From: Bacillus vallismortis
Lineage (GTDB): Bacteria; Bacillota; Bacilli; Bacillales; Bacillaceae
Assembly: GCF_004116955.1 (NCBI RefSeq)
Contig: NZ_CP026362.1
Location: 186,001 to 250,000, forward strand
DNA: 64,000 nt
Direction: 5' to 3'
The translations under genes were made by a program, and so were the position numbers. This document shows, in pieces, positions 55,004 to 64,000 of this stretch; position 1 is the stretch's first letter, and each line of letters opens with the position of its first letter. The notes under the pieces were generated by a model. That model made no database searches and was not told where the DNA came from. It saw nothing but the letters and a program-made list of their open reading frames with translations.

Positions 55004-56659
55004 ATGATAGGAAAACAAATTGCAGCTCTTATCAAGTATAATACTCTGTCATCGTTTCGTAAAAGAAAGGAAGATTGGGGAATTCCTCAACTAAGCAATA
55101 AGCTACTGTCTACTATTATTATTTCTTTATTATGTTTTTATTTCATTTTGTTAGGATGCGGTGTTGTATTTGGAACGAAACTGATTAATCTGCCTGTCAG
55201 CGCCTGGGGTCAATTTGTTTTAATAGCAGTTTCACTGGAGCAATTATTTTGGGCAGCCGGTTTCTTTAAAGAAAATCATCATGCATTTCTTCTGGATACA
55301 CGTAAAGTCATTCATCAATTAAAAAAGGTTCGTTTTTTACAACTGTTTTCTGTTTTTGTCAGTCAGGCACTCAAAAAAACCATTATCATATGGTATCTTT
55401 TTGTTTTTCCTGTTTTTTTGTTTTTAAGCACTGCTGGGTTGTCTAAATCTAAAACAGCTATCGTATTTCTCTTAGGCCTAGTTTATTTTTTCTTTAGTTT
55501 ATTTTTATCAATGCTGTTTTCGTATATTGGTTATGTTCTTACAAATATTTGGAGTAAGTTGTTTTACTTTAAGATCATGAAGGGGATTTTATTTAGCCTC
55601 AGTTTGTTGGTTCCACTTGCAGTTGGATATGCTGTTTATCTTCTCGTATTTGGGGACTATACAATAAAGGATATTTCAGGGTTTATGGAATCACCTGCTT
55701 TTAGAAACATATTAATGAACACGCCGTATGTATTTTTAGCAATGCGTTCCCACTCTGTTTTGGTCTTCGCTGGGGTGTTTGCTGGTGCAGTCCTTTTGGC
55801 GGTGGGGCTGTTTAAGTTGTGGTCCGCTACCCTGAAGAAAATGGATCTTATCCCTTATATGCATTTAACAAAAGCTGATTATGCGCCAAAGCTGAAATTG
55901 CATAGTAAAAATAAAATATTTCATGCTGTTTTCCAAAAGGATCTATTATTTCTATCGAGAATTGACGGGTTTTTTATTCGAAACTTTGGTAGCATGCTTT
56001 ATCTGTTCATGTTATTTCTAGGTTTTTGTATTCCGCTCCTCTCTCATCATTTTACTGGCTATTCGACAGCGGCAATTGTAACAGCTTCGGTCATTATTGC
56101 TAACTTTTCTTATCAGCTTGTTGGAGATGCACTAAAAACTGTATTGTCAATTGATGGAGAAATAAAAAATCAGCACCTGTTTCATTGGAATATCAAAAAT
56201 GCTTGGCAATTGGTACTTCCAAAAGTATGTATTTATAATCTTGCAGCTTTTATATATTCATTTATCATTTCCATTTTGATAACAGTGTTTTTTCCGTCTT
56301 CTGCTGCGCTTGCGATATACTTGTTTATTGTATTTTTATGTTCAGGTTTTTTATACAGCCTTGTCCAAATTTCAAGCACTGCCCTGTATCCCAAGAAAAA
56401 CTGGGAACATTTATACGAAATTGGAGAAGCGGGGAAGGCAAAGACCTATAACAACTTATACAGTGCTTTGATTTTCATTGTGTCACTGCAAATCGCAGCA
56501 ATCACGTCGTATTTTATTTATAAAAAACCAGAACTTGAAACACTAATCATTCATTCTTCTTCAAGTATTTTTATCCTGTTTACTCTATTAAACTATGGAG
56601 TCATGTTTCTTTTTCTTCGAAGAATCAATATGGCGGAAAGGTTTGCGAACAATGATTAG
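55004..56659 (+). CDS. acnC: Large membrane protein of bacteriocin cluster (AcnC-like)
   Basis: 551-residue integral membrane protein with many hydrophobic helices and no signal peptide. It precedes and overlaps the ABC ATPase gene, so it is the likely permease partner or the component that helps maturation and export, as proposed for AcnC. AAGGATTGAAAG before ATG 55004. No catalytic motif recognised. Overlaps acnD by 8 bp. Confidence 0.75.
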   Translation: MIGKQIAALIKYNTLSSFRKRKEDWGIPQLSNKLLSTIIISLLCFYFILLGCGVVFGTKLINLPVSAWGQFVLIAVSLEQLFWAAGFFKENHHAFLLDTRKVIHQLKKVRFLQLFSVFVSQALKKTIIIWYLFVFPVFLFLSTAGLSKSKTAIVFLLGLVYFFFSLFLSMLFSYIGYVLTNIWSKLFYFKIMKGILFSLSLLVPLAVGYAVYLLVFGDYTIKDISGFMESPAFRNILMNTPYVFLAMRSHSVLVFAGVFAGAVLLAVGLFKLWSATLKKMDLIPYMHLTKADYAPKLKLHSKNKIFHAVFQKDLLFLSRIDGFFIRNFGSMLYLFMLFLGFCIPLLSHHFTGYSTAAIVTASVIIANFSYQLVGDALKTVLSIDGEIKNQHLFHWNIKNAWQLVLPKVCIYNLAAFIYSFIISILITVFFPSSAALAIYLFIVFLCSGFLYSLVQISSTALYPKKNWEHLYEIGEAGKAKTYNNLYSALIFIVSLQIAAITSYFIYKKPELETLIIHSSSSIFILFTLLNYGVMFLFLRRINMAERFANND

Positions 56660-57356
56660 ATTAGAAAATATACAAAAAAACTATAGTGAAAAACCGGTGT
56701 TAAGAGATATTTCTTTTGAAGTGAAAAAAGGGTCAATCTATGCTTTGCTGGGGACAAATGGGGTCGGGAAAACAACGACTTTAAAAATTATTTCTGGCTT
56801 ACTTAATCCGACTTCAGGGCGCGTCATGATTGATGGTAAGGAATTGGATTCAGAGCAGGGAGGACAACTGTCAGCTGATATTGGTTTTGTACCTGATCAT
56901 GCCTTTTTATATGATTATTTAACGGGAGTCGAATACTTGCGTTTTACTGCCGAAATGTTTCAAGTTCCGTCTCAGCAGGCAAATGATTATATTGACAAAA
57001 TGTTAGAGAAGCTGAAGCTTGCTCAAGATGGAAATCAGCTTATTAAAACATATTCACATGGAATGAAACAAAAATTATCAATAGCAGCCGCACTCATTCA
57101 TCAGCCTAAAATCTTAATTCTTGACGAACCCCTGACAGGCATTGATTTAATCAGCGGCAAGACGATACGCATGTTGTTAAGGGAGTACGTCAAAAAAGGA
57201 AATACGGTTTTGTTATCGACTCACTTGCTGGAACTGGCCCATTCTTTGTGTGATACGATTGGTATTATTCATGAAGGGACTTTTGCGGCTGAGTATCAAT
57301 CATCAAAATATTCATTAGAAGAAATTGAAGAATTGGCTGAGAGTATTTATACATGA
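56652..57356 (+). CDS. acnD: ABC transporter ATPase of bacteriocin cluster (AcnD-like)
   Basis: 234-residue ABC ATPase. Walker A LGTNGVGKTT, signature YSHGMKQKLS (non-canonical SHGMKQK of drug/bacteriocin exporters) and Walker B ILILDEPLTGID. Energises bacteriocin export or immunity with the adjacent membrane proteins. Start ATG 56652; the longer frame is internal to acnC. Confidence 0.9.
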   Translation: MIRLENIQKNYSEKPVLRDISFEVKKGSIYALLGTNGVGKTTTLKIISGLLNPTSGRVMIDGKELDSEQGGQLSADIGFVPDHAFLYDYLTGVEYLRFTAEMFQVPSQQANDYIDKMLEKLKLAQDGNQLIKTYSHGMKQKLSIAAALIHQPKILILDEPLTGIDLISGKTIRMLLREYVKKGNTVLLSTHLLELAHSLCDTIGIIHEGTFAAEYQSSKYSLEEIEELAESIYT

Positions 57357-57880
57357 TGAATCGAATCTCATCGTCAATCAAGATGTCGTTCATTCCGTTA
57401 ACCGCATCATTGCTGTTTTTTTTAGGCGGTGTTATCGCTGCCATATTTTCTGATCAGTTTTTTTCAACAGCGCCCTATAATGGTTCGTCAGGCGCAGTTG
57501 AATTGTTAAAGAATAATGCAATGGCTTGTCTGTTTTTAGCGGCAGGTTTTTTTACTTTTGGCTTAACCTCGATCTTTTATTTATTCACCAATGGATTTAT
57601 TTTAAGCGGCTCAATTATAGAAAATCTGCATAATGGGGTCCCTTTATATCAGATTATTTTACTGCTAATTCCTCATGGTATATTTGAAGTTCCTGCGTTA
57701 TTATTAAGTGGCGCCATTGGTTTTAAGGGGATTGAATTGGTCATTAGGCTATGCTTTTCTAAGGAAAAAAAGGTAATGACCTCTACCTTTACGCATATCG
57801 GAATTTTGATACTGGTTATTATGTGTTTACTAATCGCCGCTGCAATTGTAGAAGCTTATATCACACCAATATTTAAGTAA
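57353..57880 (+). CDS. acnE: SpoIIM/DUF95-type membrane protein (AcnE-like)
   Basis: 175-residue membrane protein of the SpoIIM (DUF95) type: about five helices with the family segment LLIPHGIFEVPALLLSGAIG. DUF95 proteins are hallmarks of circular-bacteriocin clusters and take part in secretion and/or immunity. Its ATG overlaps the acnD stop. Confidence 0.85.
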   Translation: MMNRISSSIKMSFIPLTASLLFFLGGVIAAIFSDQFFSTAPYNGSSGAVELLKNNAMACLFLAAGFFTFGLTSIFYLFTNGFILSGSIIENLHNGVPLYQIILLLIPHGIFEVPALLLSGAIGFKGIELVIRLCFSKEKKVMTSTFTHIGILILVIMCLLIAAAIVEAYITPIFK

Positions 57881-57896
57881 AAGGGGCAGAAATCAT

Positions 57897-58118
57897 ATGA
57901 GAAGCAAGTTATCATTGATAGGTGTGCCGATTGTTATGATTATCGGTTATATCATTTCTTTATCCTTTGAGTGGTTATTTCCTGTTCTTACATTTGGAGT
58001 AGCTGGATTATATCTATTTATATTTGCTCCAATACATAATAAACTCATTCGTTACTTTTTTTTATTTGTTTTTCTGATTAATCTTTTATCGAGTGTTGCT
58101 CTCTATTTGAAAGTTTAG
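57897..58118 (+). CDS. acnF: Small immunity protein candidate (AcnF-like)
   Basis: 73-residue hydrophobic protein with two or three membrane helices and a basic N-terminus (MRSKLSLIGVPIVM). The size, charge and last position match circular-bacteriocin immunity proteins. AAGGGGCAG before the ATG. A terminator follows, closing the cluster. Confidence 0.78.
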   Translation: MRSKLSLIGVPIVMIIGYIISLSFEWLFPVLTFGVAGLYLFIFAPIHNKLIRYFFLFVFLINLLSSVALYLKV

Positions 58119-58120
58119 CA

Positions 58121-58157
58121 AAAAAATGACATTCAGTTTATGAATGTCATTTTTTTA
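58121..58157. terminator. Bidirectional terminator between acnF and guaC
   Basis: 14-bp stem AAAAAATGACATTC (58121-58134) with GAATGTCATTTTTT (58142-58155). Confidence 0.9.
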
Positions 58158-58190
58158 TCTTTATTTGAAAGTCCACTTTGGTCTTTTTGT

Positions 58191-59171
58191 TTAAAACTTG
58201 TCACCATTAAAAATAGAGTTTTTCACGATAACGTAATCGACATTTCGAATAGCATCGAGTTTGTTCCCGCCTGCATAAGAAATAGCAGACTGTAGATCCT
58301 GCTCCATTTCAATCAGCGTATCCTTGATTGAGCCTTTATGTGCCACGTGCATTTTCTTGCCTTCTACATTTTTCTTTTCGCCTTTTTGGAATTCAGAGGC
58401 TGAGCCGAAGTATTCTTTGTAGAGCTTTCCGTCTTTTTCGATCGTTTGGCCTGGTGATTCTTCGTGGCCGGCAAATAGTGAACCGATCATGACCATTGTG
58501 GCGCCGAAGCGGATTGATTTTGCGATATCTCCATGTGTGCGGATGCCGCCATCCGCGATAATTGGTTTGCTGGCAGCTTTGGCACACCAGCGCAGTGCAG
58601 CTAATTGCCAGCCGCCTGTGCCGAAGCCTGTTTTGATTTTCGTAATGCATACTTTTCCCGGTCCGATGCCGACTTTAGTGGCATCCGCTCCAGCATTTTC
58701 AAGCTCTCTGACTGCTTCCGGCGTTCCGACATTGCCGGCAATGACAAAGGTGTCAGGCAAATGTTTTTTGAGGTGCTGGATCATTTCAATAACGGCATTT
58801 GAATGACCGTGAGCAATGTCGATTGTCACGTAATCGGGAGTCAGGTTTTCTTCTGCCAGCTGGCGGACAAATTCGTACTCCTCTTCTTTGACACCCACGC
58901 TGATAGAAGAGAATAATCCGCGTGCGTTCATATCTTTCATAAAATCTATTCGTGTTTCAGGTTCAAAGCGGTGCATCACATAAAAGTAGCCATTTTCGGC
59001 TAATTGAATGGCCAGCTTTTCATCTATAATCGTCTGCATATTGGCAGGAACGACAGGCAATGTAAACGTACGTCCACCTAAACGTACGGATGTATCACAT
59101 TCTGAACGGCTGTTTACAATACATTTTGCAGGAATTAACTGAATATCTTCGTAATCAAATACGTTTTCCAT
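58191..59171 (-). CDS. guaC: GMP reductase GuaC
   Basis: 326-residue enzyme reducing GMP to IMP for purine interconversion. IMPDH/GMPR family: N-terminal [20 protein letters not shown], active-site loop [13 protein letters not shown] with the catalytic Cys, and [12 protein letters not shown]. Start ATG 59171 (after AGGAGTG); ATG 59174 is adjacent. From memory its sequence is further from strain 168 GuaC than most neighbours, and it is the gene bordering the bacteriocin block. Confidence 0.94.
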   Translation of the reverse strand: MENVFDYEDIQLIPAKCIVNSRSECDTSVRLGGRTFTLPVVPANMQTIIDEKLAIQLAENGYFYVMHRFEPETRIDFMKDMNARGLFSSISVGVKEEEYEFVRQLAEENLTPDYVTIDIAHGHSNAVIEMIQHLKKHLPDTFVIAGNVGTPEAVRELENAGADATKVGIGPGKVCITKIKTGFGTGGWQLAALRWCAKAASKPIIADGGIRTHGDIAKSIRFGATMVMIGSLFAGHEESPGQTIEKDGKLYKEYFGSASEFQKGEKKNVEGKKMHVAHKGSIKDTLIEMEQDLQSAISYAGGNKLDAIRNVDYVIVKNSIFNGDKF

Positions 59172-59448
59172 CATTTTCACTCCTAAAAACGAATATTTAA
59201 AAGAATAATATATAAATCGTTCGCCTTGTATAATGTACTCTGTTTTATTTAGGATGTCAAACGTTTTATTTGCTTGCAGGGGTGTGCAAGTGCCTAAGCT
59301 TGTCATGCACAGTGAGTTTGGGTATGATAGTTTTAACGAATGGTCCTAGAGAGCGGATGAAAAACGCGAATTATATACGTTCAGCAAAGCTTGGTCGTTC
59401 AGCACCAAGCTTTCTTTATGACATGAGCGTGCGAAAGGAGCGAATGAG

Positions 59449-59589
59449 ATGACGCAAAACGAAGAAAAAACACCGAAGTCGCAAAAGATCCAAGATCGCA
59501 TTATCATGGCAATGATCTGGATCGTCGCAGCCCTTGTGATTGCGCTGGTTCTTGGAACTGCATTGAATTATATCAATATCTTCAAATAA
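59449..59589 (+). CDS. yuzG: Small single-pass membrane protein YuzG
   Basis: 46-residue protein MTQNEEKTPKSQKIQDRIIM... with one hydrophobic helix (residues ~20-40). AAAGGAG precedes the ATG with ideal spacing. It fits the YuzG position near yumC; the name is from position and size. A terminator overlaps its end. Confidence 0.72.
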   Translation: MTQNEEKTPKSQKIQDRIIMAMIWIVAALVIALVLGTALNYINIFK

Positions 59590-59630
59590 AAAAAGGAGCT
59601 GTGTCGCTGACACAAACTCCTTTTTTTCTT
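59588..59630. terminator. Terminator between yuzG and yumC
   Basis: AAAAAAAGGAG pairs with CTCCTTTTTTT, and the inner TGTGTC pairs with GACACA, making an extended hairpin. Shared by the two convergent genes. Confidence 0.85.
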
Positions 59631-60627
59631 ATTTATTTTCAAAAAGACTTGTTGAGTGAAGAGGCTGTACACGGGCTTTCGGATCCATGTAAGCCTTGGC
59701 GTTGTTCACTGCTGTCGGTGCCTCGCCGAAGCCGCTTGCGATCAGGTTGACTTTTCCTTCGTATGTACAAATGTCACCTGCTGCAAAGAAGCCTTCGATG
59801 TTTGTTTCCATCGTTGATTTGACGACAATGGAATTTTTTTCGATGTCCAGACCCCAGTTTTTGATCGGTCCAAGAGATGACACGAAACCGTAGTTGACGA
59901 TTAAGTCATCGATTTCTAAAATCTCTTTGCGATCGCCTTTCACTTCTTCAAGCACTAGCTGTTCAATTTTGTCTTCACCAATCAGCTCCGCAGGGACGAA
60001 TGGCGTCAGGACATTAACCTTCGACGCATGAAGGTTTTCCACACTGTGCTCGTGCGCGCGGAACTTATCGCGGCGGTGAATGATGGATACTTCTTTTGCG
60101 ATTGGCTCAAGCATAAGCGCCCAGTCAACCGCTGAATCTCCGCCTCCAAGGATCGCAACGCGTCTGCCGGCGAATTTTTGCAAATCGTCAACGAAGTAGT
60201 GAAGGTTTTTGCCTTCATACTGCTCGGCATTTTCAAGTTCCAGCTTTCTCGGTTTGAATGCGCCGTTTCCTGCAGTGATAATCACTGTTTTGGAGTAGTG
60301 GATTTCTTCATTTGTCACAAGCTTAAACACACCGTCCGCTTGTTTTTCAACAGATTCAACCGCTTGCTCCAGGCAGATGGTTTGGTCGAATTTCGCCATT
60401 TGCTCTTTTAGGTTGTTGATAAGCTCTTGGGCGCGGATTTTCGGGAATCCCGCTACATCATAAATATATTTCTCAGGGTATAGGGCGCTAAGCTGTCCGC
60501 CGAGCTGAGGCAGGCTTTCGATAATTTTGACGCTTGCCTGTCTCATGCCTCCGTAAAAAGCGGTGAATAAGCCGACCGGTCCCCCGCCTATAATGGTAAT
60601 ATCATAAACCTTTGTATCCTCTCGCAT
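59629..60627 (-). CDS. yumC: Ferredoxin-NADP+ reductase (thioredoxin-reductase-like) YumC
   Basis: 332-residue flavoprotein. FAD motif [22 protein letters not shown] motif [13 protein letters not shown] and [13 protein letters not shown]. The redox CxxC of thioredoxin reductase is missing, which marks the TrxR-like ferredoxin/flavodoxin-NADP+ reductases, to which B. subtilis YumC belongs. ATG 60627 after TAGGAGG. Confidence 0.95.
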   Translation of the reverse strand: MREDTKVYDITIIGGGPVGLFTAFYGGMRQASVKIIESLPQLGGQLSALYPEKYIYDVAGFPKIRAQELINNLKEQMAKFDQTICLEQAVESVEKQADGVFKLVTNEEIHYSKTVIITAGNGAFKPRKLELENAEQYEGKNLHYFVDDLQKFAGRRVAILGGGDSAVDWALMLEPIAKEVSIIHRRDKFRAHEHSVENLHASKVNVLTPFVPAELIGEDKIEQLVLEEVKGDRKEILEIDDLIVNYGFVSSLGPIKNWGLDIEKNSIVVKSTMETNIEGFFAAGDICTYEGKVNLIASGFGEAPTAVNNAKAYMDPKARVQPLHSTSLFENK

Positions 60628-62180
<1,553 letters not shown>

Positions 62181-62181
<1 letters not shown>

Positions 62182-62207
62182 AAACCCGCTTCCGCGGGTT
62201 TTCTTTA
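62181..62207 (+). terminator. Terminator after yumB
   Basis: AAAACCCGC (62181-62189) with GCGGGTTTT (62194-62202), beginning at the last base of the yumB stop codon. Confidence 0.85.
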
Positions 62208-62353
62208 TTAAAAAAAGCCAAAACAAAAAGATAACGAGAGAAAAACAAGTATGTTTCCGCTTACATCAAAAGATTTGTCACATGATCTGACTTTATGATT
62301 GACAGCTTGATATGATATATTATCAGAAAATTAAGAAAAAGGGTGATGATCAG

Positions 62354-62497
62354 ATGAAAACTGCGACGACAACCGCTTCACATGCATGCCCATTTTGCTC
62401 AGGAAAAGGGTATTTTCAATTGATCCTCGGCGGTTCAGAGACTTGTCCATCTTGCCAGGGGACAGGAAAAGACAGTCATTCTTTTTCCAGCCGTTGA
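62354..62497 (+). CDS. yuiA: Small zinc-finger-like protein YuiA
   Basis: 47-residue protein with two CxxC motifs, ACPFCSGKGY and CPSCQGTG, of the DnaJ-type zinc-knuckle pattern; likely zinc-binding. Start ATG 62354 after GGGTGATG; the longer frame from 62312 lacks a site. Precedes yuiB closely. Function unknown. Confidence 0.85.
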   Translation: MKTATTTASHACPFCSGKGYFQLILGGSETCPSCQGTGKDSHSFSSR

Positions 62498-62507
62498 CTT
62501 TTTTTCA

Positions 62508-62541
62508 CCCCCCGCGTTACACTAAAAACAACGCAGGGGGT
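62508..62541 (+). promoter_or_regulatory. Hairpin covering the yuiB ribosome-binding site
   Basis: CCCCCGCGTT (62509-62518) pairs with AACGCAGGGGG (62530-62540) with one bulged A. The right arm is the GGGGGTGG ribosome site of yuiB. It may act as a yuiA terminator-like structure or limit yuiB translation. Confidence 0.5.
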
Positions 62542-62548
62542 GGAATAG

Positions 62549-62869
62549 TTGATTAGTCTGCCAGTCGTCATCATCTCAATTGTTCTGTTTTTTGTTTTGT
62601 TTTTTGGAATCGGTTTCTTATTAAATATGCTGCTGAGAATGTCTTGGATTATGGCTGTAATCTATCCAATTGTATGCCTTTTTATTATCAGCAAGGATAG
62701 GCTGATCAGCTATATACAGTCTCCGGGAGAATCTTTTGCCGGCCTATTTCATCGTATCGTATCATTAGCGGCTGCCGATGTGCTGATTTTAGCAAGCGGT
62801 TTGGCTGGCGCTGTCGTATCTGGTATCGCGATCAATATGCTCAGAAAAAGAGGATATCAAATGTTTTAA
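62549..62869 (+). CDS. yuiB: Small membrane protein YuiB
   Basis: 106-residue membrane protein with three hydrophobic segments ("PVVIISIVLFFVLFFGIGFL", "IMAVIYPIVCLFIIS", and a C-terminal one). No catalytic motif. TTG start 62549 after GGGGGTGG, which is partly in a hairpin. Function unknown. Confidence 0.85.
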   Translation: MISLPVVIISIVLFFVLFFGIGFLLNMLLRMSWIMAVIYPIVCLFIISKDRLISYIQSPGESFAGLFHRIVSLAAADVLILASGLAGAVVSGIAINMLRKRGYQMF

Positions 62870-62972
62870 ATGCCGCTTTCTTCTAAAGAAAGCTTTTTTT
62901 GTGCTTTCTGCTCATTCATCATGTTGAATACTGCTCTCTCCAATTGGGAATAATGATTCGGAGGAGAGGTGA

Positions 62973-63627
<655 letters not shown>

Positions 63628-63629
<2 letters not shown>

Positions 63630-63659
63630 AACGCTCCAGCTGCCGCTGGAGCGTTTTTC
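63628..63659. terminator. Terminator between yuiC and yuiD
   Basis: AAACGCTCCAGC pairs with GCTGGAGCGTTT over 12 bp, T tail; serves both convergent genes. Confidence 0.88.
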
Positions 63660-64000
63660 ATATGAACAAGTAAGCGAGTATCAATGTAAGTAAGATACCT
63701 GTTAAACCTCCGAAAAAGACCTCGATCGGCTGGTGTCCGAGAAGTTCCTTCAGCTTTTTTTGCTTTTCTTTTTCTTCAGCCTTCGGGAAGTCCTTTGCTT
63801 CATTTACGAAGCGGTTAAAATCAATGACAAGCTTATTGATGACTGTTGCCTGTTCACCGGCGTGGCGTCTGACGCCAGTTGCGTCAAACATGGTAATGAC
63901 GGCGAAAATGGCAGAAACCGCAAAGAGGGAGGAGTCTAATCCATGCTCCAAGGCTACGCCTGTAGAAAGCGCAGTGACCGCTGCCGAGTGTGAGCTCGGC
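63658..64000 (-). CDS. yuiD: DUF212 membrane protein YuiD, C-terminal part (cut by window edge)
   Basis: C-terminal ~113 residues of the DUF212 (acid phosphatase/VanZ-related) membrane protein. The frame stays open to the window end and includes SSHSAAVTALSTGVALEHG, where the SxHS...E/D residues resemble a phosphatase site, then TMFDATGVRRHAGEQA and GHQPIEVFFGGLTGI. The N-terminus lies beyond 64000. Confidence 0.88.
   Translation of the reverse strand, partial: PSSHSAAVTALSTGVALEHGLDSSLFAVSAIFAVITMFDATGVRRHAGEQATVINKLVIDFNRFVNEAKDFPKAEEKEKQKKLKELLGHQPIEVFFGGLTGILLTLILAYLFI

Noticed and set aside
53948..58118. Treating the six genes as a sporulation operon because of the SpoIIM-like protein
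   Set aside because: DUF95 proteins also mark circular-bacteriocin clusters, and the precursor next door decides the matter.

Overview
The window is chromosomal DNA from a member of the Bacillus subtilis group. Nearly every gene is recognisable as a close relative of a B. subtilis gene, in the order expected for the yus-yur-puc-yun-yut-yum-yui part of that chromosome. Typical Bacillus signals are present throughout: purine-rich Shine-Dalgarno sites, TTG/GTG starts, U-tailed hairpin terminators, an S-box riboswitch and sporulation genes. Recalled sequence differences from strain 168 (for example in guaC, metQ and frlB), plus accessory genes, argue against 168 itself. I cannot name the species from the sequence alone.

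Layout. 1-6.4 kb: end of fadE, yusI, gcvH, yusGFED, a SAM-I (S-box) riboswitch driving metNPQ methionine uptake, and yurZ. 6.9-12.1 kb: the sufCDSUB iron-sulfur cluster assembly operon. 12.1-14.9 kb: a small secreted protein with a duplicated start region, yurS-sspG, yurR, yurQ. 15-22.2 kb: the frl (fructosamine) operon frlBONMD with its GntR-type regulator frlR, palindromic operators and the ATPase yurJ; then the secreted nuclease bsn. 23.4-30.5 kb: a collapsed purine-degradation locus in which pucF, pucG, pucR and pucH remain with PucR boxes. Everything expected between pucG and pucR (pucABCDE, pucJKL and most of pucM) is gone, leaving a frameshifted pucM tail and an aspartate/glutamate racemase-family gene. 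30.5-32.2 kb: an accessory glycosyltransferase and a frameshifted yunG. 32.2-42.7 kb: yunFEDCB, lytH, lipA, yutC (stop at codon 3), yutDEFGH. 42.8-46.2 kb: hom-thrC-thrB. 46.2-53.4 kb: yuxL, yutI, yuzD, yutJ, yuzB, yutK, dapF, yutM.

53.4-58.2 kb is the most distinctive accessory block: a six-gene AT-rich cluster laid out like the amylocyclicin locus acnBACDEF. It encodes a 112-residue precursor of a 64-residue head-to-tail circular bacteriocin, membrane proteins, an ABC ATPase, a SpoIIM/DUF95-type protein and a small immunity candidate. It lies between yutM and guaC, where I recall paiA-paiB in B. subtilis 168. 58.2-64 kb: guaC, yuzG, yumC, yumB, yuiA, yuiB, yuiC and the end of yuiD.

Shared functions include sulfur and cofactor supply (metNPQ, suf, yutI, yutM, gcvH with lipA), nitrogen scavenging (puc remnant, frl), aspartate-family amino acids (hom-thrCB, dapF), NADH/NADPH flavoproteins (yutJ, yumB, yumC) and sporulation (sspG, yunB, lytH, yutC, yutH). 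Genome reduction at puc, yunG and yutC, together with gain of the bacteriocin cluster, racemase and glycosyltransferase, are the strain-specific features.
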